Assembly (NCBI RefSeq): GCF_964204645.1
Contig: NC_134026.1
Location: 29,220,650 to 29,284,649, forward strand
DNA from: Tubulanus polymorphus
Taxonomy: Eukaryota > Nemertea > Palaeonemertea > Tubulaniformes > Tubulanidae
Reading direction: 5' to 3'
DNA: 64,000 nt
The translations under genes were made by a program, and so were the position numbers. How positions within the stretch are numbered: position 1 is the stretch's first letter; each line of letters begins with the position of its first letter. A model generated the notes under the pieces. It did no database searches. It was not told the origin of the DNA and saw only the letters and a program-made list of their open reading frames with translations. Positions 11,632-24,513 of this stretch are shown here, in pieces.

Positions 11632-14600
11632 GTCAAACTCTACAATTAAAAGCTGATGTTCAGATGAATGGCGTCACTGGTTCTGTAGTTTTTGACTCAT
11701 CATCTATAAAATTATCGCTATCTGGCACTCCCTCCAGTGTGCAATATCAGTTTGAAGTAAGAGAATTTCCTGTAGATTATCAAAAGCCGAAGCCATGTTC
11801 TACAATTGGCAAAATGTAAGTGTTCATGATTATAGTGCGGAAGGGGGGGGGTCATTCAGAACAACACTAAATGGCATTCCAACTGAGTAAATAGTCAGCC
11901 AATTCTAAGAAAAATAATTATCACCTTTCAATTTAATAGGATATTATTCTTCTTACTGTATAATTACGATCTCTTTTCACAAAGAAACAAAACCATTATT
12001 ATAATCATTAGTTTGGCAGAATGTCAATTATTTTAAATGGAAACCACATTTTTGAATTCTAAATTGAGGTATAATTTTTTATCGTTACCAGTATACTAGC
12101 TGTTTTTGTTGCCTATGAAAACCTGAACGCTGATAATGTCATAGGCCTAGTCAATAGAGCTACAACATTTGTTTTGTATTGTATGTAACTCATTATTTTT
12201 ATCATTTTGCTGTTCCGGTACCGGATATATATATATTTATATATCTACAGTGTCTTAGACTGGCCTTGTTTAGCTATTATTATATAGGCCTACATGTTGT
12301 TATGTCAATATATGATAAAAAATGGATCTTTGCCAATTTTATCAGTTCTATTTCTAAAATTCATTTGATAAAATCATAGAGCGCATGACATTTCACTCAG
12401 TTGATTATAATCATATGTAGATCAAAACAGAGAACACTCATGTAGGTTTTAGTAATTCAATCTTGTAGGTTTAGACAATTTTGTCCCAATTTCATGAATC
12501 TTGACATGATTTTCTGTTGAAATTGAAACCCGTGCTCTCCAGTGACATTTGTTTTCGATCTTTGAACTAGTTTCAGAAATTTTACGGCAACCACTTCGAA
12601 CTTGCAAAACCCAATAACAAAAAAGTTAGCGTTGAGCGGTTCAAACAGTATAGCAGGTAATGAATATTTTCTTGTAAGATTAAAATGTATAAGAAATATA
12701 TTGTTTTCAGTGGGAATGTTTTTGAAAGGTGTTGAATTTTTTGATAGGTCGTTCAATCCGTTTGAGTGCTGCTTCATGGGAGATTTGTGCTACTGTTGAC
12801 AGTTATACAAAAACAGCTCATGCCAGATTTACTACTGTTATCGGTGGAGATGTATTCTTTAGAGGTTCCTCAAACTCGAAAGACGTGTCCATTTTATCGG
12901 AGCTTTACGTCGTTGATGCGACGAATGTCGCGAGTAAACGAAAATTTAAAATTTACGACGGTTCCGTAGATGAAGCTCTACCAATTGTGGATCGATGTAA
13001 AAATATTGGCAAAGTTTGGAATCCAAACGGTATTACTCCGAGTGGATGCTCACAAGTGAACCCAACTGGATGCCTGGTTGGAGATCTGTCTGGAAAATAC
13101 GGTGATGTACAAGTCGGTGTCGGGGAAGGCATCAAAAGTATGTTTACTGACTCATCATTCGGTCTCGGCGATGGACGAGTCATTGGAAAGGCGTTGGTTT
13201 TATTGGACAGTAATGATCAAGTGTTAACTTGTGCCGCGATCCGTGATTTAAAACCTAAAGAAGCGTCATTCTCTGTGAACCGAGACGGAATTCGAATCGG
13301 TATGATGTTCAAACAGACGTACCCGTTATCACCGACAGCAATATCTATCTCATATACTTCGGGCGGTGCGCTTACTCAGTTCCAGATTTGTGAATTTCCA
13401 GTTTTTCCTCGTCTTACTAAATCTGAGGATGTATGCAGCAATGATACTCTGGGGCCTGTGTTCGATCCACTAGCATCAGCCGGAGGAGCCGTAGACTCCA
13501 CTCCCGATATAAATCCAGTCGGTGATCTTTCAAAAACCTATTTTTCTCGAATTTCTGCATTGATGAAATCAACCAACTTCACGGTGAACAATCACTATTT
13601 ACAATTATTTGGTCACAATAGCGTGATTGGACGGTCGATTAGAATTCAGGCGTCCAATGGGGCTGTTGGTTGTTGTCATATAAGATTACGAGGAAATGTA
13701 CGAACAGCTATTGGTTCATTTAAATACCCAGTTTTTGGCCATGCAATATTCCAACAAGATGCGACGGATCCGTGGACTGAAACGACAGTTTATATTTCTC
13801 TGGATCGATTGGATGGTACAGTTACGAAGAATCACATGTGGCACATTCATAAGTATCCGATTTCGGCTGATTTTACGGCACCAGGAAAAGCTCGCTGTGC
13901 ATCAGAGGGGGGCCGTTTCAACCCGTATAATGTGTATATGGGTAGGAATTACAGTGCTGCGTGTAATAAAGATAGTGAATTACGATGTCAACTCGGAAAT
14001 CTTGCTGGAAAACACCGCAATATCGATATAGGAGGAGGGAATAGGTATTTCTTCACCGATGTATTGATGCCTTTATCAGGACCTATGAGTATAATCGGTA
14101 GAACAGTTGATGTACATAATCCGGATGGAAGTAGATTGTCATGTGCAGACGTCATCCTTCAAAATCAGCCATCCGTTCTTGCTGATTTTTCGGATGGCAG
14201 TGGACCAACCGGAACAATCAGTCTGAAGCAGAAGTCGTTATACCACGCCACTTCAATAGATGTGAAGTTGTATAATCTAGCGGCGAATGCTGGAGGATAC
14301 CATGTTCATCTTTACCCTGTTCCTTACAATCAACCCTTGCCTTGTTCACCTGCCAATGTTGCTGGGCATTTTGATCCATTTGGACCCACAAAAGCGCCGG
14401 TTAATGGTACCGGTAGTCCAAATCAGTATGAAGTTGGCGATCTTAGTGGAAAATTTGGTTTGTTAACTGGTAAGTTCACCTGATTTTTTCACTACTTATA
14501 TTTGTCAAAGTGAATTGTTACCATTTAGGTCAGACAATAAGACAATAAGTAGATTTAATCATTTGAAGAGTTATCTTCACTTATGATAGATTATTTGATA

Positions 14601-16253
14601 TCTAGATGAAGAATATTATAAAATGACGTGAATATATTTTAGATCTGAACAAAATTGAGAGGACATTCAACGACCCATCATTATCATTGACCTCGGCACA
14701 GTCCGTGATTGGTCGTTCTCTTGTCATTCATAAAAAAGATGGCAGTCGTTGGAAATGTGCTAATGTAACACATGACACTAAAGGAATTAAAAAAACTACC
14801 GCTACAGTTATTGAAGCGACTGCTAGTTTTGATGGTGATATTGAAGGATACATCAGTTTGGTAAGAATTATAATATTCTACCGCTTTTATACTTTTAATC
14901 ATTAAAAAATGACTTCATATGACTACTTTATCTTTTTAGAGTCAGTTCGTGAATTTCGATACTGGATATTTTTCCAACACAGCTATAGAAATAGATTTGA
15001 AGTATTCCTATGATGTCAAGAAAATAGTAAGTGGAAAGGTCTTGCTGCATAAACTTTGATTTAATGGAAATGTTTTAAGATATACCAGTGAACAATTTCA
15101 GACTCGTAACCACAATTGGCATGTACATACATCACCAACTGGGTTTGGAATGACAGTTGCTGAAAAATGTGTCAGTCCACATTACAATCCATTCCTCGCA
15201 AACGTATCATCAGTAAGTTCTCTGTTGTTTAGTTGATAAACAAAACTAGGAAGTTATCTTGTTACAAAGTAAAAATTGTATCCTGTTTGATAACATTTTG
15301 TCAGTTATATCGAAGAATTGATTTATTTCTATGGGACATAATTAACGGATATATTTTGGTCGTGTTTCAGAAAAGTTATGCCACTTCTTGTAAATTCGCA
15401 AACCCATTAGCCTGCGAACTTGGTGACCAGTCACGCAAACTAGGACAGTATGACATCGGTGGTGGAAAGGCTTTCTTTACTGATGTTGATTTACCACTTG
15501 CTGGCAACTTCTCTGGTTCGTACACCAACTCCTATATTCATGTAGTATTCACAGTGTAGGCTTACTCGTCACTATGTGTATTATTTCTATCCAGTTATTG
15601 GTCGCTCTTTCGTCGTTCATGCCGAAAATTCTGGAGGCCCAAGAATTGCTTGCGCTGATATCGTACCCGAGTCAACTCCGCAAAGGGATATGAATTTCCC
15701 TTCGACATCCTTCACAAAGTGAGAGAATTTTTCGACGAAAAAATTTTTCGCAAATTTTTTTCCTAAAAAATCGTTGCTGTTGTTTACATAACGATATAAT
15801 GATTTACAGGACTGAGTTACGGGATATGGTGGTGAAGATATTGGATATTGAGACATGGCAAGTGACTGTTTCATCTGAAAATTATGGAAAGATTTCTTCC
15901 CAGTGTATGAAAGCAGTTATATATTTCCCTGGTATGCATGATGCATGTTTGTATTTTGTTACACATTATATTTGATCCGTTCATGTCATGTCTCTTTTCT
16001 TTCCTCATTCTAGGAGCGCAAGGTGAAATGCTGTTGAGAAAATTTGATGAGACACCTGCCGAAAAGTTTGGCAAATTTCAACCCACAGCCATTTGCATAG
16101 GTAATTTAAAATTCAATGATAAATAGCCTTTCCTGTGAAAAAGTCAATCAATGCTCACGTTAGCTCTATTGCTTTTTTCTAGGGATGAAATTCGATGCAT
16201 CACTTGTGTTGTTGCTATTGGGAATCATAATTTCAAGAACATCTATCATGTGA
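11632..16253 (+). CDS. Secreted, probably GPI-anchored Cu-only superoxide dismutase repeat protein (5' end missing)
   Basis: Eleven exons with joining phases: 11632-11815, 12577-12656, 12748-14469, 14643-14860, 14940-15026, 15102-15212, 15371-15515, 15595-15718, 15810-15931, 16014-16100 and 16183-16253. They encode about 983 residues; the first exon, which should carry a signal peptide, was not found. About seven SOD-like units are visible, marked by repeated SVIGRS, GDLSGK and FTD motifs. Units 5 and 6 keep a full copper set: HVH (YHVHLYP, WHVHTSP), a third His (GHFDP, PHYNP), a fourth His (VIGRSLVIH, VIGRSFVVH) and the Arg near the last Cys. Unit 4 keeps HIH and the last His but has Arg for the third (GGRFNP). 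Units 1-3 and 7 lack most ligands. The His that completes the zinc site in ordinary Cu/Zn SOD is absent before GDLSGK, as in Cu-only SODs. The protein ends in a hydrophobic tail (ASLVLLLLGIIISRTSIM), suggesting GPI anchoring. Its expected role is extracellular superoxide removal or copper binding. Confidence 0.88.
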
Positions 16254-18571
16254 ATCATGGATTCAGGACTTGAATGAATATCTATTTAATCCATATCAAA
16301 TATCATTTGCAAGATATTATTTTTTACTGAAGGTGGATTGAACTGTGCTGAAGATTTGTCTAGAAATTTACAAATACATGACTTGAATAGGCATGATTTT
16401 GTGATGTATATGATGCTCATAATAGTGTAGTGATGATTTACAGGTTTCCCTTGCTTGATTCGGGAACAATGGCTTTATACTAGGCCATGTATGTAATGTA
16501 TTTCATGGATTTATACGCTCATGATTAAGTTTGAGGCTGTAATTATTATGGCTTAAGAAAGAGTTGCTTTTGTATAGCTTTAAAAGATTATATTTTGTAT
16601 AATTCATATAATGCCAATATAGATTTATTAAGAGTGAAACATGTAATTGTAATTTGTCGTTTTTTCCCAATCATGTATGAAATTAATGTAGTTGTATGCT
16701 GTACTAGAACAATCTTAATAACACTCATTGAGAAATGTGAATCATTCCTTCAAAATATATTGTTATTAGTTGGGGGTTCTCTCCAACTTGGGTAAAAGCA
16801 CAGCTGAGATTTTGTTAATAATTAGCCATCTGTGATCTAATTTTTTACATGTGACTTGAAGGTTATAAAATGCTCAATTTTCGTAAAATGTTGGAACTAA
16901 ACAAATGCATATTTATATATGATTAATTCATATGCAATTTTAGATACTTAACTATTGTTTAGTGTAAGACCGCTGCAGCTACCATATATATCAATTCACA
17001 ATAAACTATATTTATACAGAATCATTGGTATTTTTTTTTACATTTGAAGGAGGAATATTATTAGAATTGAGAAACAAAAGAATGCAGGAGGAGGCCGAGA
17101 TAACATACTGTATGTGCCGACAGGAAGTCCCAGGATAGGTTCAAACCCTGTTTTAATAGCGTCACAACTATTTATTTTGAGTTGTATGTACAGCGAACTT
17201 GAACCTAGTCTGGTATACCCTGTTCCAGGTTTTACCCGATCTTAGTTCAGGCAGTGCATGAATTTGGTTGTAGCTAGTAGGGTCTCTGGTGGAATCTCTG
17301 TGAAACTGGCCGACCACCCTAAACGCACACCTCGTTTTGACGATGAAATACAGTCAATTCCATTTTAATAAAATATTATTAATGAGGACAGGGCAAGGCA
17401 CTGTTTGATAGTTATTATCTAAACTAATTGGCTTGCGACATTACATTAGTTCATAGAAATGTCAGAGGACCTTACAGTGCTGCTACCAAGCTCTAAATTC
17501 GGTAAAACTGTAAATGCTGAATCTTTAGGAAACAGACACGTCCTTATTCGAGCCTCAATAACATCAATGAAATAACTAAGTCAAATATTAAAGACGCAAA
17601 AGAAAACAGTTTATTATAACTATACAATATATAAGTTGCTAATAAAATCAGTTTATTTTATTACATTGCATTTTAGAAATTATACTAAAATAACTACAGT
17701 GTATCAATACTTTTCATTGGTTTGCTAGTTGTCCACAGGTTATCAATAAATATTCAACAGAACTAGAAAAATACACAGTCAACTCTGGAACCTGGATAAT
17801 CGAGGGTAGTGATAATTGAACATCATTTCAATTGACAACGATTTAAATCTTTGTAATCAGGGATTAAAGAGATGGAAAACAGATGGTTAACTGTATTTAG
17901 TTCATTCCTTATCACAACTACAGTACAAATGTGCCACCACAAATAAAAAAATTGACTTCTGAATTATGTTTCAGTTTAAAGCTCTCCATTACTCTGTGTA
18001 TGATTATCTTATACTTCGCTTTACAAACTGTCTCGATCACAATAAGTAGATAAAATATACCACATTTACTCTATAGAAACAGAATATGCGATTCATCTAA
18101 TACATGAATATGTATTACAGTAAAAATTCATGATATTTATGTATATAAAAGTATCACAGTTTGTATGTATTCACTTGACTTCGTTCTTGTACTCAAATGA
18201 ACAATGACTTTTATAATAGGTTAAAATGCTGAACTTAAAAACACGTGACATCGAAAATCTGATCTTCCATTACACATTTGAAATACTCGTTTAATTGGAT
18301 GTTTTACAAATATATAATTGATCTATCGTCAAAGAAAACAGGTTCTACCATACATTTTAAATTAAATGCCTCGCTAACATTGCAGCTGGAATTCTAATAC
18401 ATGTAAACCTCTGTTGCAATTGGCAACATAAAATGCAATAGAAATGACAGAACAAGCATTGAATATAAATCTAAATAAATAAATGAATACTTCCGGAACT
18501 GGATAGAAAATGCACCGGAAGAAAATGATTTCAATAGATGGGAGATCATTCGATAGTTTTGAGCCGAACAT
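16254..18571. other. Convergent 3' region of the SOD repeat gene and TMEM128
   Basis: AT-rich non-coding DNA. A plus-strand AATAAA at 17000-17005 could end the SOD repeat mRNA. Minus-strand AATAAA signals, seen as TTTATT at 17610-17615 and 17652-17657, could end TMEM128. A roughly 250-bp stretch at about 17080-17340 of different base composition looks like an old repeat but was not identified. Confidence 0.4.
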
Positions 18572-20178
18572 TCAGAGATCTTTATCGATTTTTGTGACGA
18601 CAGGTTTTTCTTTTCGCGTGGCGTAAGGTGGAATCAACATCACTATGACGATAAAGCCCATGAACAGTGTAGCCATTATAAACGGGGTCAGAAATCCCCA
18701 CAAGGGCCACAATCCTAGTATCAGACTGAAAAGTGTAAATGATATATCAATTTTACAAAGTCAGTGATTGACTAAAAATCCTCAAAAGAAGGTTTATGTT
18801 TTATGCTTAATTTTTCAATGGTAATTGATGAAACACCTGTAAATGTTGCCAGGATAATACAAATCCCACAACATGAGTGAAAAATGAGTCTGAAAATATT
18901 ATTGTAATCACTTCCTAGTTTGCTCTGCATTTTGTATACAAATGTTTTACCCACAGAATGTATCACAATTTTTGTGTTCTATCTCATAATTTTGTTGTAA
19001 CTTATGGAGGTATTCTTGAAGTTGACTGTTTGGATGTAGTTAAAATCTTAACTTCAAGCTCAATGACACTTTTTAGACTCAATTTTCATTATTATTAGCA
19101 TCTTATATTTACCCCAGTAATCAGTAATTAAATGGTATTCTTTTTACTGGCAGGATAAATAAAAGTACTTTAAGCAAAACACGAAATACAGCAACTAATA
19201 CTTACAAAACTGATCCGAAACAAAAAGAAGCTGAAGCTATAGGGATAGCCATAGGGTGAAGTTGCTCCCAGTCATCGGTGCTGACTTTCTTTATAAATGT
19301 CAACCAGCCAATTAAAAATGTCGCGATACAAACATTTACAGCGATAAAAAATACTCCAACATTAAACCAGAATCTGAAATTGATTAAAAAAATCATCATA
19401 GGTGTCATTAAAACCTCCCGGTAAGATCCAATTACCCTGTCAAGACCACCTAAACCTAAGACCTCCTAAAATTAAGACCTACAACTCGATACAGTAAAAC
19501 CTGTGCAAGTTAGGTCGGTCTTAATGCGCAAAGTCTGCCAAATGATGAATTCTCGAATTTATCCATTCACCTGATTGATTTTGTCCCTAAACCAGATTTT
19601 GCAAGTCGGAAACCTATTTATGGGACAAATATTTCATCCCAAAAAGTCTGAGGTTTAAGGGGTCTTACCCGGTAGGTTAAATGAAAGCCAAATAATTTTT
19701 ATATGAAGATATGAAGTTTAGTGTTGATATTTAGTGATGATAACTTACCTATCAACACGCTCATCATACATAATTGCAGCATAGAAATCAGTCAAATAGA
19801 ATACAACAGCAGCTGAGACAAACCAACACATATTGGCAAATGAATAGGGCTTTTCTATTTGTTTTTCCGATTCCACAATATTTGCATCACCTCTGAATTT
19901 ATAAACTAGAAAATAAAAGGTTGAAAAAGTATTTCAATGAATAGATCGTTTTCGTTCGATAATTAGTACGAGCGAACCCGGAAATAACAAGTTTATCGCA
20001 GTTTATTTTGATGAATAAGTCATCGAAAAGACCGAATTTAAAACTAAAAGTGATTACCATTCTGATTGAATTGATCTAGCACATCTTCAGATCCGATTTG
20101 ATTGTTAGATTCTTTCGTCCTTTGACGCAGGTTGTCAGTTTTATTTGCGAAGTCGTTTTCATTCCGGACGGCAGCCAT
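18572..20178 (-). CDS. TMEM128: Transmembrane protein 128 (TMEM128)
   Basis: Complete gene of four exons in transcript order: 20058-20178, 19749-19905, 19206-19373 and 18572-18725. The phases join to give 199 residues. A polar N-terminus (MAAVRNENDF) is followed by four hydrophobic segments: a Trp-containing first helix (FANMCWFVSAAVVFYLTDF), a second (RFWFNVGVFFIAVNVCIATF), a third (HPMAIPIASASFCFGSVF) and a fourth (LWPLWGFLTPFIMATLFMGF). The segments FLIGW, DWEQLHP and LWPLWGFLTP match TMEM128, a four-pass membrane protein usually placed in the ER, of unknown function. The short basic tail contains RKEK. It is somewhat longer than the human protein because of its N-terminus. Confidence 0.88.
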
Positions 20179-20680
20179 CGTAACGTCCTTGACCTTACTG
20201 TTGTGAACTATTTCCGGTCAATTGTCTCTGACAATTTTGTTAAGACAGAGGGGTCAGTTGTCTTAACACCTACAGGTCACCCGACGACAGATTCAGGAAT
20301 TTGTAAGTTTTAGATCAATACATTTTATCAACTGATCAACCTCACTGAATATGTCTTCGATTAAAAAGTAGAACCGCCTCAAATTTCAAAAAACGTCAGC
20401 CTCTTTTTTACACTTTCTTATAAGCGGCTGCTTGCCCTGCTGTATATATAGACTGTACTGTGGTGTATCTGTATTTGTAAGAGTTTATTCCATTCATTGA
20501 TGTTACCACTTCTGGCATAACTGTCAACGGTGGAGAGAGGGCGAAAAGTGAAAAACAATTAGCCCTACACAGACACGTCAGTCAGACATGACAGATCCCG
20601 ACAGACAATAAAACTTACTAAATAAGATATAATCTTAAAGCTCCTTATAATATATTAGCGTTTATTCTATTAAAGGCATA
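20179..20680. promoter_or_regulatory. Putative bidirectional promoter between TMEM128 and sideroflexin
   Basis: 502 bp separate the two divergent start codons. The short distance suggests shared or overlapping promoters and 5' UTRs. No core promoter motif was recognised with confidence. Confidence 0.45.
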
Positions 20681-22881
20681 ATGGAATTACCGGACGCAGA
20701 CAGCTCACAGCAAAGAATTAACCTCGATGAACCGAGATACGATCAGGGAACGTTTACCGGACGCGCTAAACATTTCCTAATTACGACGAATCCGTTAAAT
20801 TTGTTCGCCAGTTCTCAGCAGTTAGACGAGGCTAAACAACTCGTGCACGCCTACAGAAAGGGACAGGAACCGCCGGACGTAACTGACGATGAAATCTGGA
20901 GAGCGAAACATTTATACGACTCGGCATTTCACCCGGACACTGGTGAAAAAATGATGCTCATCGGAAGAATGTCGGCTCAAGTGCCGATGAATATGTCAAT
21001 TACTGGTTGTATGTTAACATTCTACAAGTAAGAGTTTAATCAATCAAATATTGTAGCTGACGGTCCAGTTTCACGAGTGAGTTAAACTCTTAAATCGATT
21101 TAGGAGTTTTTGTGAAACTGGACTCGGGATAAAGAATGCACAAATAAACATATGTTTACATATATACTTCAGAACTTCAGGTCAAACGATATTCTGGCAG
21201 TGGATTAATCAAACGTTCAATGCAGTGGTTAATTACACAAACAGAAGTGGAGATCACCCGATTCCTGTCAGGTAAATCATGATTAGTCTAAATTGAGCAT
21301 TCTTTCAACAACTCCGCAAAAATGAATTGAATTTGATGAAGCAATTAATCAAATTTCACAACATTCTCCATCCTCTATTTTGTTTCAGTCAGCTTGGTTT
21401 ATCATATGTACTTGCTACTGGTGGTGCGGTTGGAACTGCTTTAGGTATTAATAAATTAGTACATGTAAGTTTTCAATTTCTGCCGATGACAGCATTTCTT
21501 ACCTATCCGATGATATCATATTTTCAATGATTTTCTATTTATATATCATTTATAGCGATTTCCACCAATCGTTGCACGGTTCGTTCCATTCGTAGCAGTA
21601 GCTGCTGCTAATTGTATCAATATACCCTGTATGAGAAGTCGGTAAGTGTCAAACTAAATCTTTCAATCTAACACAGGGGCGGATCGTGGAAAATTGGATG
21701 GCGGGGTCCAGAATAAAAGGTATTTCTCTGATAAAGCAGCAATGTCAAAGGCCACTTGCAGGGTCCCACCCTCAGTATTAAGATGGTTCTTAAGGAATAG
21801 TTCCTCGGCTGGGGGAGGGGGGAATTTGCAAATTCCCCCCTCCCCCAGTCGAGACCACCCTCTAAATCCACCTCTGCTAATAGTCTTCGATCTTAAGTGT
21901 GGTCCACATAATCTTGTGATTATGTGAATTTTAAGTAAACATGAAGACTTAAGTTTTATTAGAAATACAAGCTTTACTAGTTGCTCTCATGCTAGTTAAC
22001 TATCATGCACTAAAAAGCTCTTATTTCTAATAAGATCAAGTTAGCCTACTACCAGGTTTTCATGTTTACTGATTTGACACCTGGTGACACGGTTCCTCTA
22101 GAACTCCTCTCATTTATTACTTTTAGGGAATTGTCAGTAGGAATTCCGGTATTTGATGAATATGGAAAGAGAATTGGAGAATCTGTAACCGCTGCACGTA
22201 AAGCTATATCACAAGTAGTAGTATCACGGGTTTCAATGGCAGCACCTGGCATGTGTGAGTATCTGATTTGCAGAATAGATAAATTTGTATCGCGTTCAGC
22301 AGGGAATAATTGTTTTTAATCAATTTCTGTTCTAGTACTTACCGCTGTTATAATGGATAGATTGGAAAAAAGAAGTTTCATTAGGGTAAAGTCTAGTCTC
22401 AATTATATTAACACCTAGTATATTTCATCATTTCCGTGGTTCGTCACACACACTACGGATCTCCAGTTATATTTACAAACACTTATTTTCATGGATTTAT
22501 GTATATAAAATTTTCTATTTTCAGAAATATCCTATTATGAATCCTATATGTCAAGTTGGTTTAGTTGGAATTTTGTAAGTTTCTTTGAAATCTGCTGTTT
22601 TTTAGTGACAGAGAATAGTTGGTATAACGATATTGAATATTGTATTTTGCAGCCTGGTATTTGCGACACCTCTCTGCTGTGCTTTGTTTCCACAGAAAAG
22701 GTTTGTAATATTCAGGATTTAAAGAATTTAATTCAAAATTACATGCGATTCATTAATACATTTGTTTTTTTTTTGCTATTTCAGTTCAATATCTGTGCCT
22801 AAACTGGAACCAGAATTACAAGAAATAGCTCAAAAATTTCGCCATCCTCCAACTACTGTGTACTTCAACAAAGGACTTTAA
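20681..22881 (+). CDS. Sideroflexin (SFXN1/3-like mitochondrial serine transporter)
   Basis: Complete gene of nine exons: 20681-21027, 21173-21271, 21389-21464, 21556-21641, 22127-22254, 22336-22385, 22525-22574, 22653-22700 and 22785-22881. The phases join to give 326 residues (human SFXN1 is 322). It shows the family signatures: TTNPLNLF near residue 33, the conserved [48 protein letters not shown] and the C-terminal [15 protein letters not shown]. It ends VYFNKGL, as SFXN1 and SFXN3 do. Sideroflexins are multi-pass inner mitochondrial membrane proteins; SFXN1 and SFXN3 carry serine for one-carbon metabolism. The start Met at 20681 fits the usual N-terminal length. Intron 4 (21642-22126) carries a hAT-like MITE and a separate inverted repeat. 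Confidence 0.96.
21673..21882. mobile_element. Candidate hAT-like MITE containing a perfect 40-bp palindrome
   Basis: The left end reads CAGGGGCGGATC, a start seen in many non-autonomous hAT elements. The right end (CCACCTCTG, near 21870) is an imperfect complement. Inside, 21809-21848 is a perfect palindrome with 20-bp arms, starting CTGGGGGAGGGGGGAATTTG. With one mismatch the arms extend to about 25 bp (21804-21853). No coding sequence is present and no clean 8-bp target duplication was found. Confidence 0.5.
21933..22072. repeat. Inverted repeat in sideroflexin intron 4
   Basis: The arm 21933-21980 (AGTAAACATGAAGACTTAAG...) pairs with 22017-22072. Shared blocks are AGTAAACATGAA and TTATTAGAAAT and their complements, with small gaps. 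It could be a MITE remnant or an RNA hairpin in the pre-mRNA. A small perfect hairpin (CACATAATC/GATTATGTG) lies just before it at about 21905-21926. Confidence 0.5.
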
Positions 22882-24513
22882 CATAGGCAACATCTGTTTA
22901 ATTATGCACTAGGCTCTTACAAAGGTTTTAACTCGAGTTGCTGAACTAAGAAAATGTTAATAAAAGTAATAGGTGCACTAAGAATAATCAGTATTATATG
23001 TATGACCATAATGCACTTTATCTGCGAGTTAATTGTGTGTTCTTAGAAAATGATTAATATTTTGTAAATCAAGTGTCCTTGAGCATAAAGAAAATCATGT
23101 TCTACTGACCATTCGCATGAAGTGCTTCTCATGTTTGCAAATTATTAATTACTTTCTGAAATTTTTCCCTGTTTGATTTTAAGTGTAGGTTACTGATATA
23201 CTTTTGTGCAATTAGTAAAGATTATTGATATTTTTGGGACTAGAGTAAATCATGTTCGAAATGAAAGTGCATCCTATATACAAAATTTCATCTTAGTAAA
23301 GAGAATACGGTTTCTGGTGAGATCTCCATTTTCTTCCTCAGTTTTATGAGATTTATCCGTGAAAACTTATGCATATGTTTTATGGTGTTTTAATAGCTTT
23401 AACAATTATATTACGTATGTTAATGGTGTGAATAAATAAATGAATTGAATATTACATTTCATCTCTTTCGTTCTTATGCTTTAACAGTTATCTCAGAATA
23501 TGGAAATAGCTTCATATCATCGGGCAGTAAATTCTGATAAAGGAGTTCTAGGGCCAGACATCACGGACCTGTTTCATAGACATAGACTAATTCGGTGCTT
23601 GCAATGAGGGTTATTCAGGGTATCAAAAATGTTCCCAGGAATAAGTGATTTGACGCTAGGAACATCGTCTTTCTTTGTCTATGGCCTCCCATGTCGATCA
23701 TCCCCTCCGGTGTAGCGATACCATCAGGTTCGAATCCCAGCCGAGGGGATGCATGTGGATCAATCGAAAATCTGAGAATGATTAGATTTGTGGATAGTAC
23801 AGTAGACTCTGCTCCGATATTTTTGGACAGTGGATAATAGTAGGATTTTCTACCTTATAATAGGGATTGATCCTGTTATTCATTTAATTGGTATAGATTT
23901 AGTGTGATTTATACTTTGATTTTGTGTCTCTTACAAACCCACCACACACCTGCCGGGAGCGAAACAGGGGTTAGTGTCACAACATCTAATGGTTATCCGA
24001 GTTGATCGCATCCGTTTTGAACGGAGTTTAGAGTGCTTTCTCACAATATCATGTTTGACTAAAGGAAATCTTTGATGAACATATTTATTACAGAATATCT
24101 ATAGCAAAGCAATTTTTCACATCAAATTGCAACTGCACGAATTTCAATTGGCATTCGTTCAATATTTACCTGTCAATTCAAGGGGTTACATCTGGTAGAA
24201 TCGTGACAGTTAACAAATCGATTTTTCATCAGTATGTTTTAAGTGTTGTGAAAATATTACTGACAGTGCCAATCTATTGTATTTACGAATATAATTACCA
24301 CCAAACGAATATGTATTGGTTGCTTATTTTACCGCCCATTCAATAGCAGAATTTAATTTGATTTTTATTCGCGGAAAAATCAGCGAATCAAAGTGGTCCA
24401 ATTAGGATTTGAGGCTACTTTGATTCCATGTCGAAATAAGTTCATTCCTGTTGCGGCGTTCTCGTCATACGGAATTCATCCAAGTCTTTGTCGAGCTGAA
24501 GAATTAACTCATC
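22882..24513. other. Sideroflexin 3' UTR and intergenic region
   Basis: AATAAA at 23432-23437 is the likely polyadenylation signal of sideroflexin, giving a 3' UTR of about 550 bp. At about 23698-23747 a tRNA-like tail (a TCCCCTC/GAGGGGA pair enclosing GGTTCGAATCCC) suggests a SINE remnant. From about 24000 the sequence is homologous to about 27830 onward: this is the upstream part of the duplicated unit. Confidence 0.4.

Noticed and set aside
23698-23747. tRNA gene
   Set aside because: A TCCCCTC/GAGGGGA stem and GGTTCGAATCCC are present, but only about 50 nt separate the ends, the D and anticodon arms are missing and the T stem pairs poorly. At most it is a SINE remnant.
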